Shown: positions 1 through 7,704, counted from the stretch's first letter. The stretch is 19,374 nucleotides of DNA from an uncultured Porphyromonadaceae bacterium (GCA_900555915.1 USNC01000003.1:1-19374), one strand, 5' to 3'. Numbers and translations: made by a program. The notes: generated from the sequence alone by a model not told the origin.

Positions 1-742
1 GATGCAGGGTGATGATATCCTTGGGTGATGATCCGGTCTCCTTGCGTATGAGATCGGAAAAATATCCCGGGGTAAGACTGGCCTTGTCGGCGAAGAATGC
101 CACTCCGGGCAGCTGGTCCTGCGGTCGGGATACATACTCCTTGACCTGCCTCACGAAATTGGCCACCACTTCAGAATTCACCTTATGGCGGGTGATGAAC
201 TGTCGGTCGTAGAAACGGTGAAGATACTCTATGAGCAACTGGATATTGGCCGATATCAAAGCCGATGAATGGTTGTCTACCGGATGCTCTATCTCCTGCT
301 TCACCTGATTCAGGCAGAACAGGAACCTGCCCCGCTCCTCATCGGAAAGATGGAGCGCTTCCATCTCGCTGTAGTCGAAAAACGAGAAGTCCTTAATCTT
401 GTCGGCCAAAGGCGTGCCATAGATCAGATCGGGATGAAACAGCAGCCCCACCACATCCGGCTTCACCTCATCGGCCACCATGTCTACATCTACGGTCTGA
501 CCAGGCGAGAAACTGACTATGGTTCCGGCCTGGTAGTCGTAGTTCTTTCGGCCATAGCGTATCGAACAAGCCTCATTGTTCTTGAGATACAACGCATACA
601 CTCCATATTCCACTGTGAAATGATTGGGCCACTGACGGGCCTCCTTAAGGTCGATCACCGACGCAAGAGGATGGCTTGCGGGCAAACCGTAAAATCGGTT
701 GTAGGCATCTATCGAGTCGAGATTCAGTCTTTGTCTTTCCAT
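1..742 (-). CDS. AraC-family transcriptional regulator, 3' end outside window
   Basis: This frame is open from the ATG at 742 to the window edge, giving 247 residues with no stop. The protein begins MERQRLNLDS. The N-terminal part (about 1-150) is rich in short beta strands and hydrophobic turns, like the cupin-like sensor half of AraC regulators. The end contains helix-turn-helix residues such as DKASLTPGYFSDLIRKETG followed by SSPKDII, which match the first HTH of the AraC/XylS DNA-binding domain. Family members are around 300 residues, so about 50 residues and the second HTH are missing to the left. It is a cytoplasmic DNA-binding regulator; the ligand cannot be read from the sequence. It is divergent from the exported hydrolase at 853, a common arrangement for a regulator and its target, but that link is inferred. 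The family call is firm and the target is unknown. Confidence 0.88.
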   Translation of the reverse strand, partial: MERQRLNLDSIDAYNRFYGLPASHPLASVIDLKEARQWPNHFTVEYGVYALYLKNNEACSIRYGRKNYDYQAGTIVSFSPGQTVDVDMVADEVKPDVVGLLFHPDLIYGTPLADKIKDFSFFDYSEMEALHLSDEERGRFLFCLNQVKQEIEHPVDNHSSALISANIQLLIEYLHRFYDRQFITRHKVNSEVVANFVRQVKEYVSRPQDQLPGVAFFADKASLTPGYFSDLIRKETGSSPKDIITLH

Positions 743-746
743 GATG

Positions 747-777
747 CAAAATTAATCTAAATTTCCAATACGGCAAT
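747..777 (-). promoter_or_regulatory. Bacteroides-type promoter of the AraC gene
   Basis: Read on the minus strand, a TTG (776-774) is followed by a 19-nt spacer and TAATTTTG (754-747). This matches the Bacteroides -33/-7 pattern of TTTG, about 20 nt, TAnnTTTG. Only 4 nt separate the -7 box from the ATG at 742, so the transcript may be leaderless or nearly so. Confidence 0.6.
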
Positions 778-840
778 CGGTGTATGAAAAAAAGGTAGGT
801 TTGCAGGTGATTCCGGTAGGAGTATCTGCTAATTATGCCG

Positions 841-848
841 TAAATTTG
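841..848 (+). promoter_or_regulatory. -7 box upstream of the alpha/beta hydrolase
   Basis: TAAATTTG fits the Bacteroides -7 consensus and ends 4 nt before the ATG at 853. No convincing TTTG lies at the -33 position, so the promoter may need an activator, plausibly the divergent AraC protein. That last point is inference. Confidence 0.5.
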
Positions 849-852
849 CACT

Positions 853-1920
853 ATGAAAAAAATCATAATCGCCCTCGCCCTGATCATGGGTGCGGCATAT
901 ACAAAAGCTGAAGACATGAATAAGAATACAGACACATCGCTCGCCCCGGCCGAGACGTTGCAACTGACTCAGGAATGGGACAAGGTATTTCCGAAAAGCG
1001 ACAAGGTAGACCATAGGAAAGTCACCTTTGTCAACCGCTACGGCATTACTCTCGCCGCCGACATGTTTACCCCGAAGGGTGCCACCGGCAAATTGCCCGC
1101 TATCGCAGTGAGCGGACCATTCGGGGCGGTCAAGGAGCAGTCGAGCGGACTCTACGCCCAGCAGCTTGCCGAACGTGGCTTCCTGACGATAGCCTTCGAC
1201 CCGTCTTTCACAGGCGAGAGCGGCGGCATGCCGCGCCGTGTGGCATCGCCCGACATCAACACTGAAGACTTCTCGGCTGCTGTAGATTTCCTGTCGGCGC
1301 TCCCGGAGGCCGACCCTCAACGCATAGGCGTGCTCGGTGTGTGCGGATGGGGAGGCATAGCAATTCAGGCCGCCATCAACGATCCGCGTATCAAGGCTAC
1401 GGTGGCGTCAACCATGTACGACATGACGCGAGTCACAGCCAACGGCTACTTCGATGCCGACAACTCGGCCGAGAAACGCAATGCGGCACGCAGCGCGATG
1501 GCTGCGCAACGCACCGAAGACTTCCGCCGCGGCTCCTACAGACGCGCCGGCGGAGTGGTGGACCCGCTTCCCGACGACGCTCCGCAGTTTGTCAAAGACT
1601 ATTACGACTACTACAAGACTCAGCGCGGTTATCATGAAAGAAGCGGCAACTCCACCGACGGCTGGAACGCCACTTCCGCCCTACCCTTCATGAACTTCAA
1701 ATTCTTTGAATATGCCGGCGAACTCGAGAATGCTGTCCTTATCGTGCATGGCGACAAGGCACACTCCTACTACTTCGGCAAAGACACTTTCGCGCTCCTC
1801 AAGGGAGACAACAAGCAGTTGCTCACTGTAAAAGGCGCAAGCCACTGCGATCTCTACGACAGACTCGACATCATCCCATTCGATGAAATAGCAGGTTTCT
1901 ACAATGAATATCTGAAATGA
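853..1920 (+). CDS. Exported alpha/beta hydrolase, dienelactone-hydrolase-like
   Basis: The protein has 355 residues. Residues 1-19 form a signal peptide (MKKIIIALALIMGAAYTKA), so it should act in the periplasm or cell envelope. The body is an alpha/beta hydrolase fold. The nucleophile elbow is GVCGWGG with Cys164 in place of serine, as in dienelactone hydrolases and in YcjY-like proteins. A candidate acid is Asp301 (VHGDKAHS) and the candidate catalytic histidine is His331 (GASHCDLYD). Substrate is unknown; esters or acyl groups on carbohydrates or small molecules are possible. The ATG at 853 is favoured because later starts would destroy the signal peptide. The gene stands alone, divergent from the AraC regulator, and ends before a long hairpin. 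Fold and secretion are well supported; the substrate is not. Confidence 0.87.
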   Translation: MKKIIIALALIMGAAYTKAEDMNKNTDTSLAPAETLQLTQEWDKVFPKSDKVDHRKVTFVNRYGITLAADMFTPKGATGKLPAIAVSGPFGAVKEQSSGLYAQQLAERGFLTIAFDPSFTGESGGMPRRVASPDINTEDFSAAVDFLSALPEADPQRIGVLGVCGWGGIAIQAAINDPRIKATVASTMYDMTRVTANGYFDADNSAEKRNAARSAMAAQRTEDFRRGSYRRAGGVVDPLPDDAPQFVKDYYDYYKTQRGYHERSGNSTDGWNATSALPFMNFKFFEYAGELENAVLIVHGDKAHSYYFGKDTFALLKGDNKQLLTVKGASHCDLYDRLDIIPFDEIAGFYNEYLK

Positions 1921-1941
1921 CAGGATTTCCGCATTCCACAG

Positions 1942-1977
1942 GCAAGGGTCAGGCGGCTGAAACCGTCTGACCCTTGC
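1942..1977. terminator. Long hairpin between convergent genes, likely bidirectional terminator
   Basis: Arms 1942-1956 and 1963-1977 pair over 15 bp with a single G-T wobble (1953/1966) and a 6-nt loop. It lies 21 nt past the hydrolase stop (plus strand) and 10 nt past the small-peptide stop (minus strand). No clear T-tract follows on either strand. Confidence 0.7.
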
Positions 1978-1987
1978 AATATACATC

Positions 1988-2131
1988 TCAGGACGACGCC
2001 ATCTTTTTGAGCAGTTCGGGCGTAATCACTGTGTGCCTCATGTCGGTTTTATACTTATTCAGTTCCATCATGGTGAGTCGACGGGCACTCTTCAACTCCG
2101 GAACTTCGATCTTGACTATCTTTCTTTTCAT
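1988..2131 (-). CDS. 47-residue leader-like small peptide
   Basis: A 144-bp frame encodes 47 residues, starting MKRKIVKIEVPELK and ending PELLKKMASS. It is rich in Lys, Arg, Met and Leu, has no Cys, and has no signal peptide or membrane segment. The middle (LTMMELNKYK) resembles the 'L-x-x-x-E-L/M-N-K' end of leader peptides in Bacteroidales ribosomal peptide systems, but the usual Gly-Gly is absent; a possible core would be about TDMRHTV to the end. The ATG sits 1 nt after the stop of the C39/VKOR gene, so translation is probably coupled. A perfect AGGAGG lies 7 nt upstream. A hairpin just past the stop marks the operon end. It could be a peptide substrate, a small regulatory protein, or a chance frame; the tight coupling argues for a real gene. 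I do not recognise the family. Confidence 0.7.
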   Translation of the reverse strand: MKRKIVKIEVPELKSARRLTMMELNKYKTDMRHTVITPELLKKMASS

Positions 2132-2132
2132 A

Positions 2133-3140
2133 TCAGTTCCTCCTCTCCATCAACGGCATGACAGCATTCAAACCAAGCATCACACCGACATATGCAGCTC
2201 CAAGAGCAAAGAATTGTATCGACAACGGCCATGCCATTCTCAGCCATCCGCCTGAAAGGTAAGCAAAAAACAAAGCCCACAGCGATGCCTGCACGCAAAC
2301 GCAGAGGGTGCACCAGCGATGGGCCCTGAAGCGCTGATACCATATGCTCCATACCGTGAACGGAAGGCAACACACATTGGCCAGCGCAAGCCAGGGCAAC
2401 ATATCAGGAAGCATCAGAAGCACAAGCAGGCTTACCGAGAAATAGGAAAACCCCACCTCGCTCCATCCGAACAGACCGAAAAATTTCGAGGCCTTCATAT
2501 CGAGGATATCATCACACCCGCCTGCCTGCAGCACACCGCACACACGGTCGGCCGCCGCATTGCGTATATGCATCGATTTCTGTACAAGAAGATATGTGAA
2601 ATACAGACCCGCCAGATCCACCGCCACTATGAAATAAGCCGAAACGTAATGATACAGTCCTCCGGCTGCAAACAGGAATACGAGCAGAAACATAAAGCAC
2701 ACCGAAAGCACCCATTTTTTTGCTTTCCCGAAAAATGCGAGCCGCGCATGAAGTCTATAGTCCGGCTCGCAAGAATCTGCGCCGGGATACGATATGAATA
2801 CCGATCCGTCCCAGCCTTTAATGAAGTCTCCGGTCCGCGCTCTCTCCGCCACACCTTGCGACAAATAACCGACATATGAAGGTCCGACCTCTGTCACTAT
2901 GACCTGTCCGCCCCGCGTCATAGCGATAAACGGGGGCGTAAGCGCTGTAATCTCGCTCTTGTCGGAGAGCATGTATGCCTCCGACCTTATTCCATACGTC
3001 TGCAGAAGTTTGAGAAAACCGAACATTGTCTTGAACGGCATGTTCTCAAACTGACCGACGGCATAATCTCTTGTGTAGGGCACTCCCAGCAGCGACAGAT
3101 AGTCGCAGATCAGCGAATGCGGCGTCTTTGCTTTGTCCAT
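2133..3140 (-). CDS. Membrane C39-peptidase-like / vitamin K epoxide reductase (VKOR) fusion
   Basis: The protein has 335 residues. Residues 1 to about 120 resemble a peptidase C39-like domain (region around LICDYLSLLGVPYTRDYAVG) but lack an obvious catalytic Cys motif, so this part is probably non-proteolytic. From about 143 onward there are several membrane helices. The VKOR signature is complete: a loop pair Cys201 and Cys209 (CGVLQAGGC) and the active-site pair Cys277-Cys280 (CTLC). VKOR homologues in bacteria do the job of DsbB, passing electrons from a thioredoxin-like partner to quinone to make disulfides. The gene lies 35 nt downstream of a thioredoxin gene and 1 nt upstream of the small-peptide gene, so all three likely form one operon. 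The redox role is well supported. A role in handling or exporting the peptide is suggested only by the C39-like domain and gene order. Confidence 0.88.
   Translation of the reverse strand: MDKAKTPHSLICDYLSLLGVPYTRDYAVGQFENMPFKTMFGFLKLLQTYGIRSEAYMLSDKSEITALTPPFIAMTRGGQVIVTEVGPSYVGYLSQGVAERARTGDFIKGWDGSVFISYPGADSCEPDYRLHARLAFFGKAKKWVLSVCFMFLLVFLFAAGGLYHYVSAYFIVAVDLAGLYFTYLLVQKSMHIRNAAADRVCGVLQAGGCDDILDMKASKFFGLFGWSEVGFSYFSVSLLVLLMLPDMLPWLALANVCCLPFTVWSIWYQRFRAHRWCTLCVCVQASLWALFFAYLSGGWLRMAWPLSIQFFALGAAYVGVMLGLNAVMPLMERRN
2139..2144 (-). promoter_or_regulatory. Perfect Shine-Dalgarno sequence for the small peptide
   Basis: On the minus strand AGGAGG (within GAGAGGAGGAAC, 2147-2136) lies 7 nt before the ATG at 2131. 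It is embedded in the last codons (E-R-R) of the upstream gene. Bacteroidota rarely use such sites, so it is unusual and supports the start, though it also has a coding role. Confidence 0.6.
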
Positions 3141-3175
3141 ATGGTTTCTATTGCTTTATGGCCGCATGCCGGTGA

Positions 3176-3469
3176 TTACATGTAGGCCTGGATTCTCGAC
3201 AGAAGCACCTGCCCGTCCATCTCTCCACTCTCGCGCCACACAGCCTTGCCATCCTTGTAGATAATGAAAGTTGGGGTGGAGTTTATCTCCTCCACATCGG
3301 CAAGTCTGCGGTTGGCATCTATATCAAGCTGATATACGTCTACCTGTCCGTCGAGCAATTCCTTGATTTCTTCCATCACCGGCATCATTCGGCGGCAATG
3401 CTGACACCAGTCAGCGTAAAACTCCACCAGCACCACCGGCGTAGTCTTGATTGCATCTGTATATTCCAT
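3176..3469 (-). CDS. Thioredoxin-fold protein with WCQHC active site
   Basis: The protein has 97 residues and is a single thioredoxin domain. The active site is WCQHC (Cys22, Cys25) in place of the classic WCGPC, and the cis-proline is Pro66 (NSTPTFIIY). There is no signal peptide or membrane segment, so it should be cytoplasmic unless the start lies upstream. A His before the second Cys, as in DsbA's CPHC, tends to make the pair more oxidising; that is family knowledge, not measured here. It is first in the operon with the C39/VKOR fusion and the small peptide, which suggests it is the dithiol partner of the VKOR. The topology is puzzling, because VKOR usually serves periplasmic partners. 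The ATG at 3469 follows an A-rich stretch and gives a complete fold. No clear promoter was found upstream. Confidence 0.9.
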   Translation of the reverse strand: MEYTDAIKTTPVVLVEFYADWCQHCRRMMPVMEEIKELLDGQVDVYQLDIDANRRLADVEEINSTPTFIIYKDGKAVWRESGEMDGQVLLSRIQAYM

Positions 3470-3598
3470 GTGTTCTCTATATTAAATTAAAATGTTAACC
3501 CGCATGGCGGATTCATCGGTTTCAAATTAAACAACAAGTACCCTCTGTGTTTGGTTTTCTCATTTTCAAGACAGATTCTCCACAAAATACACACTCCA

Positions 3599-3630
3599 TT
3601 TGTCGGATAAAGTCTTTTTTATTACCTTTG
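3599..3630 (+). promoter_or_regulatory. Bacteroides-type promoter of the GH3 gene
   Basis: TTTG (3599-3602), a 20-nt spacer and TACCTTTG (3623-3630) form a near-ideal -33/-7 pair. It lies 35 nt upstream of the ATG at 3666 and rules out the in-frame ATG at 3600, which overlaps the -33 box. Confidence 0.8.
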
Positions 3631-3665
3631 CCTTACCAAATCAAACTCATAATAATACTACCTAC

Positions 3666-6593
3666 ATGAAGAAGTATTGTCTACCAGTTATTTTATCCGC
3701 TGTGCTGATGCTGACATCGGCCGGCAAACAAAAGGAAGTCTCTTTCGATTCATACAATCACGACTTCGGCACCGTCAACAGCAAGCAAGGAGCGGTGAGC
3801 CACCGGTTCAGACTCTCCAACAATGGAAAAACACCCGTGACCGTGGCCCGCACGTCGCCGAGTTGCGACTGCATCCAGGCACTCATTCCGGAAAGCGCCA
3901 TTGAGCCGGGGCAGTCGGCAGATATTCTTGTGGTGCTGGATCCATCGGGAAATGTCGGCAAAAGCATCCGCAGTGTAGAGATAATCGACATCAACGGCAA
4001 GACACTCGGCGCGCTGTCGGTGGAATCGGATATTGAAGAGGCTCCCTTCCCGGGGAATTACCCGTTCCGAAATACCGGACTGGGGGTGGAAGAGCGCGTG
4101 GAGAACCTCATATCGCTCCTCACTCCGGAAGAGAAAGTAGGACTGATGATGAATAAGTCAGTATCGGTCGACAGGCTCGGCATTCCGTCCTACAACTGGT
4201 GGAGCGAGGCATGCCACGGCATCCGCCAGGACGGCTACACCGTGTTTCCCCAGCCCATCGGCATGGCCTCCGCGTTCAATCCCGCCCTTGTCTACGATGT
4301 ATTCTCGGCTGTATCTGACGAGGCGCGCGCCAACTGGAACAGATCAGACCATGACATATACGGCGTGGGGATGGGCGAGATATATTATCCCGGCAATCCG
4401 GAACTCACCTTCTGGTGTCCGAACGTCAATATATTCCGCGATCCCCGCTGGGGCCGCGGACAGGAGACCTGCGGAGAAGACCCGTATCTCAACGCCGTGC
4501 TCGGAGTCGAGACAGTCAGGGGGATGCAGGGCGACGACAGCAGATATTTCAAGACTCATGCCTGCGCCAAACACTATGCAGTACACAGCGGGCCAGAACC
4601 GCTGCGCCACACCTACAACGCATCCGTGTCGATGCGCGATCTCTGGGAGACATATCTTCCGGCCTTCAAGGCTCTCGTGAAAAAGGGCGACGTCAGGGAA
4701 GTCATGTGCGCATACAACCGCTACGAGGGAAAGCCATGCTGCATGAGCGACCGTCTTCTCATCGACATCCTCCGCAGGAAATGGGGCTTCGACGGTATAA
4801 TTCTGACCGACTGCGACGCTATCAACAATTTCTACAACAAAGGACAGCACGAGACTCATTCCGACCCGATGTCGGCATCGGTCGACGCTGTCCTGAACGG
4901 AACCGATCTTGAATGCGGCAAGGTATTCATGTCGCTCACTGAGGCTTTGGAAAAAGGGAAGATCGAGGAGAAAGATCTTGACGCCCACCTGCGCAGGACT
5001 CTTAAAGGACGCTTCGAACTGGGAATGTTCGATCCCGCCCACATGCTTCCGTGGAGCGGCATGCAGGAAGCCGTCATCAGCAGCGAGCCATTCCATCAGC
5101 TGGCTGTTCAGGCTGCTCGAGAATCGATCGTGCTTCTCGACAACGACGGCGTGCTACCCCTTGACAGCAATGTGAAAAAGATTGCAGTTGTCGGACCGAA
5201 TGCCGACGACACCTCCATGCTCAACGGCAACTACGGAGGCACCCCGACCGCCGCACACACAAGCTCTCTTCTCGACGGGATACGCGACGCTTTTCCCTCT
5301 GCCGAGATAATCTACCGCAAGGGATGCGAACTCGACGATGACTACCGCACCATACCCTACATGAAGGATTTCAATGACGGCAAGGGACTGCTGGTGGAAT
5401 TCTTCAACAATTCCGACCTGTCGGGCGATCCGGCCGTGACCGCATATCACGACCGCCTCAACTTCTCCACTTTCGGGGCCTGGGGATTTGCAGAAGGGAT
5501 AAGCAAGGACACTCTCTCCGTCAGGGTTTCCGGATTGTGGAAAGCTCCGTTCACCGGAGATATGAGCTACAACATCACCACCGACAACGGATATATCCTG
5601 AAAATCAACGGAAAGACAGTGGAAGACACATCCGGACAAGCGGGCAGGAGAGGTTTCGGATTCAACCGCAAAATAGATTACAGACAATACCCGGTCATCG
5701 AGGGCGACACCTACGACATATGTATCGAATACAGACACGGCGCATCTAATTTCGCAATGCTGCGCGGAGAACTTTGCCGCAGACAACTTGTGGAGTTCGA
5801 CGACATAGCCTCAGAAGTGAAAGATGCCGACGCCATAATAGTGATCGGAGGCATATCTGCCCAGATGGAGGGTGAAGGCGGCGACAAGGACGACATCGAA
5901 CTGCCTGCCGTGCAACAGAGGCTGCTGAAGGCGATGCACTCCACAGGCCGACCTGTGATAATGGTCAACTGCTCCGGATCCGCCATAGCATTCGGAAGCG
6001 TGGAAGGTGATTACGATGCCCTTATCCAGGCCTGGTATCCCGGTCAGGGCGGCTCGCAGGCTCTGGCCGAGGTAATAAGCGGCGCATATAATCCCGGTGG
6101 AAAACTGCCCGTCACTTTCTACCGCAGCAACGACGACCTCCCCGACTTCCTCGACTACAGCATGGACAACCGCACATACCGTTATTTCAAAGGCAAGCCC
6201 CAATATGCGTTCGGCTACGGTCTGTCTTACACAGACTTCGAGATAGGCAAGGGAAAACTGTCGCGCAAGTCAATGAAAAAAGACGGTAAGGTGACTCTTA
6301 CCGTACCGGTCACCAACACAGGCAAGCGCCATGGCACAGAGACGGTGCAGGCCTACATCGAAGCGCTCGATTATGACGACGCTCCTTTGAAATCGCTCAA
6401 AGGATTCTCGAAAATCAGTCTGGCTCCCGGAGAGAGCGGACGCGCCGTGATAACACTTGATGCGGAAGCTTTCGAATTCTATGATCCGTCGGTCGATGAA
6501 CTCTCACCGAGAAGCGGCAGATACCGGATTCTCTACGGCTCATCCTCTCGCGACGAAGACCTCCGCGCTCTCGAATTCACCCTGAAGGATTGA
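3666..6593 (+). CDS. Secreted GH3 beta-xylosidase/glucosidase-like enzyme with DUF1573 and PA14 domains
   Basis: From the ATG at 3666 the protein has 975 residues. A signal peptide covers about 1-19 (cleavage near LTSA/GKQ). Residues about 23-125 form a DUF1573-like Ig domain (HDFGTVNSKQG, SPSCDCI). The GH3 N-terminal barrel spans about 140-460 with NVNIFRDPRWGRGQE and KHYAVHSGPE. The catalytic nucleophile is Asp382 in LTDCDAI, a form typical of beta-xylosidase-like GH3 members. The C-terminal GH3 domain is interrupted by a PA14 insertion (about 573-705). Candidate acid/base residues are Glu735 or Glu737 (MEGEGGDKDD). A Fn3-like domain ends the protein (about 875-965). It should cleave terminal xylose or glucose from plant oligosaccharides in the periplasm or envelope. 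It is monocistronic, between its own promoter and a hairpin. Exact sugar specificity is uncertain. Confidence 0.93.
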   Translation: MKKYCLPVILSAVLMLTSAGKQKEVSFDSYNHDFGTVNSKQGAVSHRFRLSNNGKTPVTVARTSPSCDCIQALIPESAIEPGQSADILVVLDPSGNVGKSIRSVEIIDINGKTLGALSVESDIEEAPFPGNYPFRNTGLGVEERVENLISLLTPEEKVGLMMNKSVSVDRLGIPSYNWWSEACHGIRQDGYTVFPQPIGMASAFNPALVYDVFSAVSDEARANWNRSDHDIYGVGMGEIYYPGNPELTFWCPNVNIFRDPRWGRGQETCGEDPYLNAVLGVETVRGMQGDDSRYFKTHACAKHYAVHSGPEPLRHTYNASVSMRDLWETYLPAFKALVKKGDVREVMCAYNRYEGKPCCMSDRLLIDILRRKWGFDGIILTDCDAINNFYNKGQHETHSDPMSASVDAVLNGTDLECGKVFMSLTEALEKGKIEEKDLDAHLRRTLKGRFELGMFDPAHMLPWSGMQEAVISSEPFHQLAVQAARESIVLLDNDGVLPLDSNVKKIAVVGPNADDTSMLNGNYGGTPTAAHTSSLLDGIRDAFPSAEIIYRKGCELDDDYRTIPYMKDFNDGKGLLVEFFNNSDLSGDPAVTAYHDRLNFSTFGAWGFAEGISKDTLSVRVSGLWKAPFTGDMSYNITTDNGYILKINGKTVEDTSGQAGRRGFGFNRKIDYRQYPVIEGDTYDICIEYRHGASNFAMLRGELCRRQLVEFDDIASEVKDADAIIVIGGISAQMEGEGGDKDDIELPAVQQRLLKAMHSTGRPVIMVNCSGSAIAFGSVEGDYDALIQAWYPGQGGSQALAEVISGAYNPGGKLPVTFYRSNDDLPDFLDYSMDNRTYRYFKGKPQYAFGYGLSYTDFEIGKGKLSRKSMKKDGKVTLTVPVTNTGKRHGTETVQAYIEALDYDDAPLKSLKGFSKISLAPGESGRAVITLDAEAFEFYDPSVDELSPRSGRYRILYGSSSRDEDLRALEFTLKD

Positions 6594-6626
6594 CACTGAG
6601 TCATTCTCAAGTCTGACATAGTGGAT

Positions 6627-6655
6627 AGCCCCGGGCTTTTGAAGGCCCGGGGTTT
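6627..6655 (+). terminator. GC-rich hairpin terminator after the GH3 gene
   Basis: CCCCGGGC (6629-6636) pairs with GCCCGGGG (6645-6652), extended by G-T and A-T pairs outside, and is followed by a short T-run (6653-6655). It lies 35 nt after the GH3 stop. Confidence 0.75.
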
Positions 6656-6755
6656 GCTGTATCTCAGGGTCTAAGCCCGGAAGTGACGCCTTGTGATTCA
6701 AAGTCGTGAACCAACTTGAACCATTATTCCTTAAAAAGTTTTAAAATAGTTTTAC

Positions 6756-6763
6756 TATCTTTG
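6756..6763 (+). promoter_or_regulatory. -7 box at the head of the fimbrillin/M64 gene run
   Basis: TATCTTTG matches the Bacteroides -7 consensus 29 nt before the ATG at 6793, in an AT-rich stretch. The -33 region reads TTAA rather than TTTG, so it may be a weak or regulated promoter. No other good promoter appears before 17324. Confidence 0.6.
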
Positions 6764-6792
6764 CAAAAACAACTTAAATAATTCCAAATCTC

Positions 6793-7704
6793 ATGAAACT
6801 CTCTTACATCTTCAAGTTGCTGCCACTTATGGCCATATGCCTTGCTTCGTGTGGCAAAGAGGACGGTCCTGACACTCCTCCACAACCGGTTCCTGATCCC
6901 AAACCGGAAAAGATGGAAATCAGGATATCCGCCGGTATCGGTGCGACAAAAGCCACAGATGCAGGTTTCGAGAGCGGCGACTGCATCGGTTTATACATTG
7001 TAAACCGATCCGGCAACGGCGCGAACACCCTCCGTCCTTCTGGCAACCATGTCGACAACATGCGATTCACACTCTCAAGCAGTTGGAATCCGGACAGCCC
7101 TATCTACTGGGAAGACAACGATACGCATGCCGATTTCTACATATATTACCCCTACCGCAAGATCTCGGATGCCAACAACGTGGAAATAGAGACAAAAACG
7201 GACCAGTCTTCGGAAGCGGACTATAAATCATCCGATTTCATGACCGGTATGCGATCCGATGTGGCTCCTACGCAATCTGAAGTCTCCCTTACTGCCAATC
7301 ACCTTCTCAGCCGCGTCAATATCGGAGTGAAATCCGGCGACGGATTCACTGACAAAGCACTTAGCGAAGCTGACCTGAAAGTCAGAGTCAATGGCGTCTA
7401 CACCAAAGCCAACGTCAATCTCGCGACATCTGAACTGAAGACATCCGGCAACCGGAACTCAATTCTCGCCTACCGCAATGAAGACTCTTTCAAGGCGATA
7501 GTAATCCCTCAGTCTGTGGATTATGGCAAACTGATCACTGTCAGTGTGAACGGTCAGGAATACAGTTTCACAAAAGAATTCACATTCGAACGGGCAAAGG
7601 AACATAATTTTACCATTACCGTGAGCAAGTCGTCAAACGGCATAAACGTCAACATATCCCCTTGGGTAAATGACGGCACCGACAACGGCGGCACTGCCGA
7701 GTGA
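6793..7704 (+). CDS. Fimbrillin-like lipoprotein 1
   Basis: The protein has 303 residues with a lipoprotein signal peptide ending LASC (Cys20), so it should be anchored in the outer membrane. The mature part matches the fimbrillin (FimA/Mfa-like) pattern: GATKATDAGFESGD followed by CIGLYIVN near the N-terminus, SPIYWED and DFYIYYPY in the middle, then SSDFMTG and a conserved HLLSRVNI segment. These proteins form type V pilus subunits or pilus-like surface structures, often after protease cleavage near an N-terminal Arg/Lys; Lys in GATKAT would be the matching site here, by inference. It is first in the run of eight genes. The next gene starts 43 nt after its stop. It is about 300 residues, usual for the family. 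Whether it polymerises cannot be judged from the sequence. Confidence 0.87.
   Translation: MKLSYIFKLLPLMAICLASCGKEDGPDTPPQPVPDPKPEKMEIRISAGIGATKATDAGFESGDCIGLYIVNRSGNGANTLRPSGNHVDNMRFTLSSSWNPDSPIYWEDNDTHADFYIYYPYRKISDANNVEIETKTDQSSEADYKSSDFMTGMRSDVAPTQSEVSLTANHLLSRVNIGVKSGDGFTDKALSEADLKVRVNGVYTKANVNLATSELKTSGNRNSILAYRNEDSFKAIVIPQSVDYGKLITVSVNGQEYSFTKEFTFERAKEHNFTITVSKSSNGINVNISPWVNDGTDNGGTAE

Noticed and set aside
2319..2879. Plus-strand open frame opposite the C39/VKOR gene
   Set aside because: The minus-strand protein has membrane helices and the VKOR cysteines; the plus-strand product has no recognisable features.
3470..3598. Promoter for the thioredoxin operon
   Set aside because: Two TAnnTTG-like strings occur on the minus strand but each is one base short of the consensus and lacks a properly spaced TTTG, so no promoter is called.
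3600..3665. ATG at 3600 as the start of the GH3 gene, adding 22 residues
   Set aside because: It overlaps the -33 box and precedes the -7 box, so it would not be transcribed, and it hides the signal peptide that begins at 3666.
4344..5096. Minus-strand open frame of 250 codons inside the GH3 gene
   Set aside because: It lies opposite the conserved catalytic region, and its predicted protein shows no family features.
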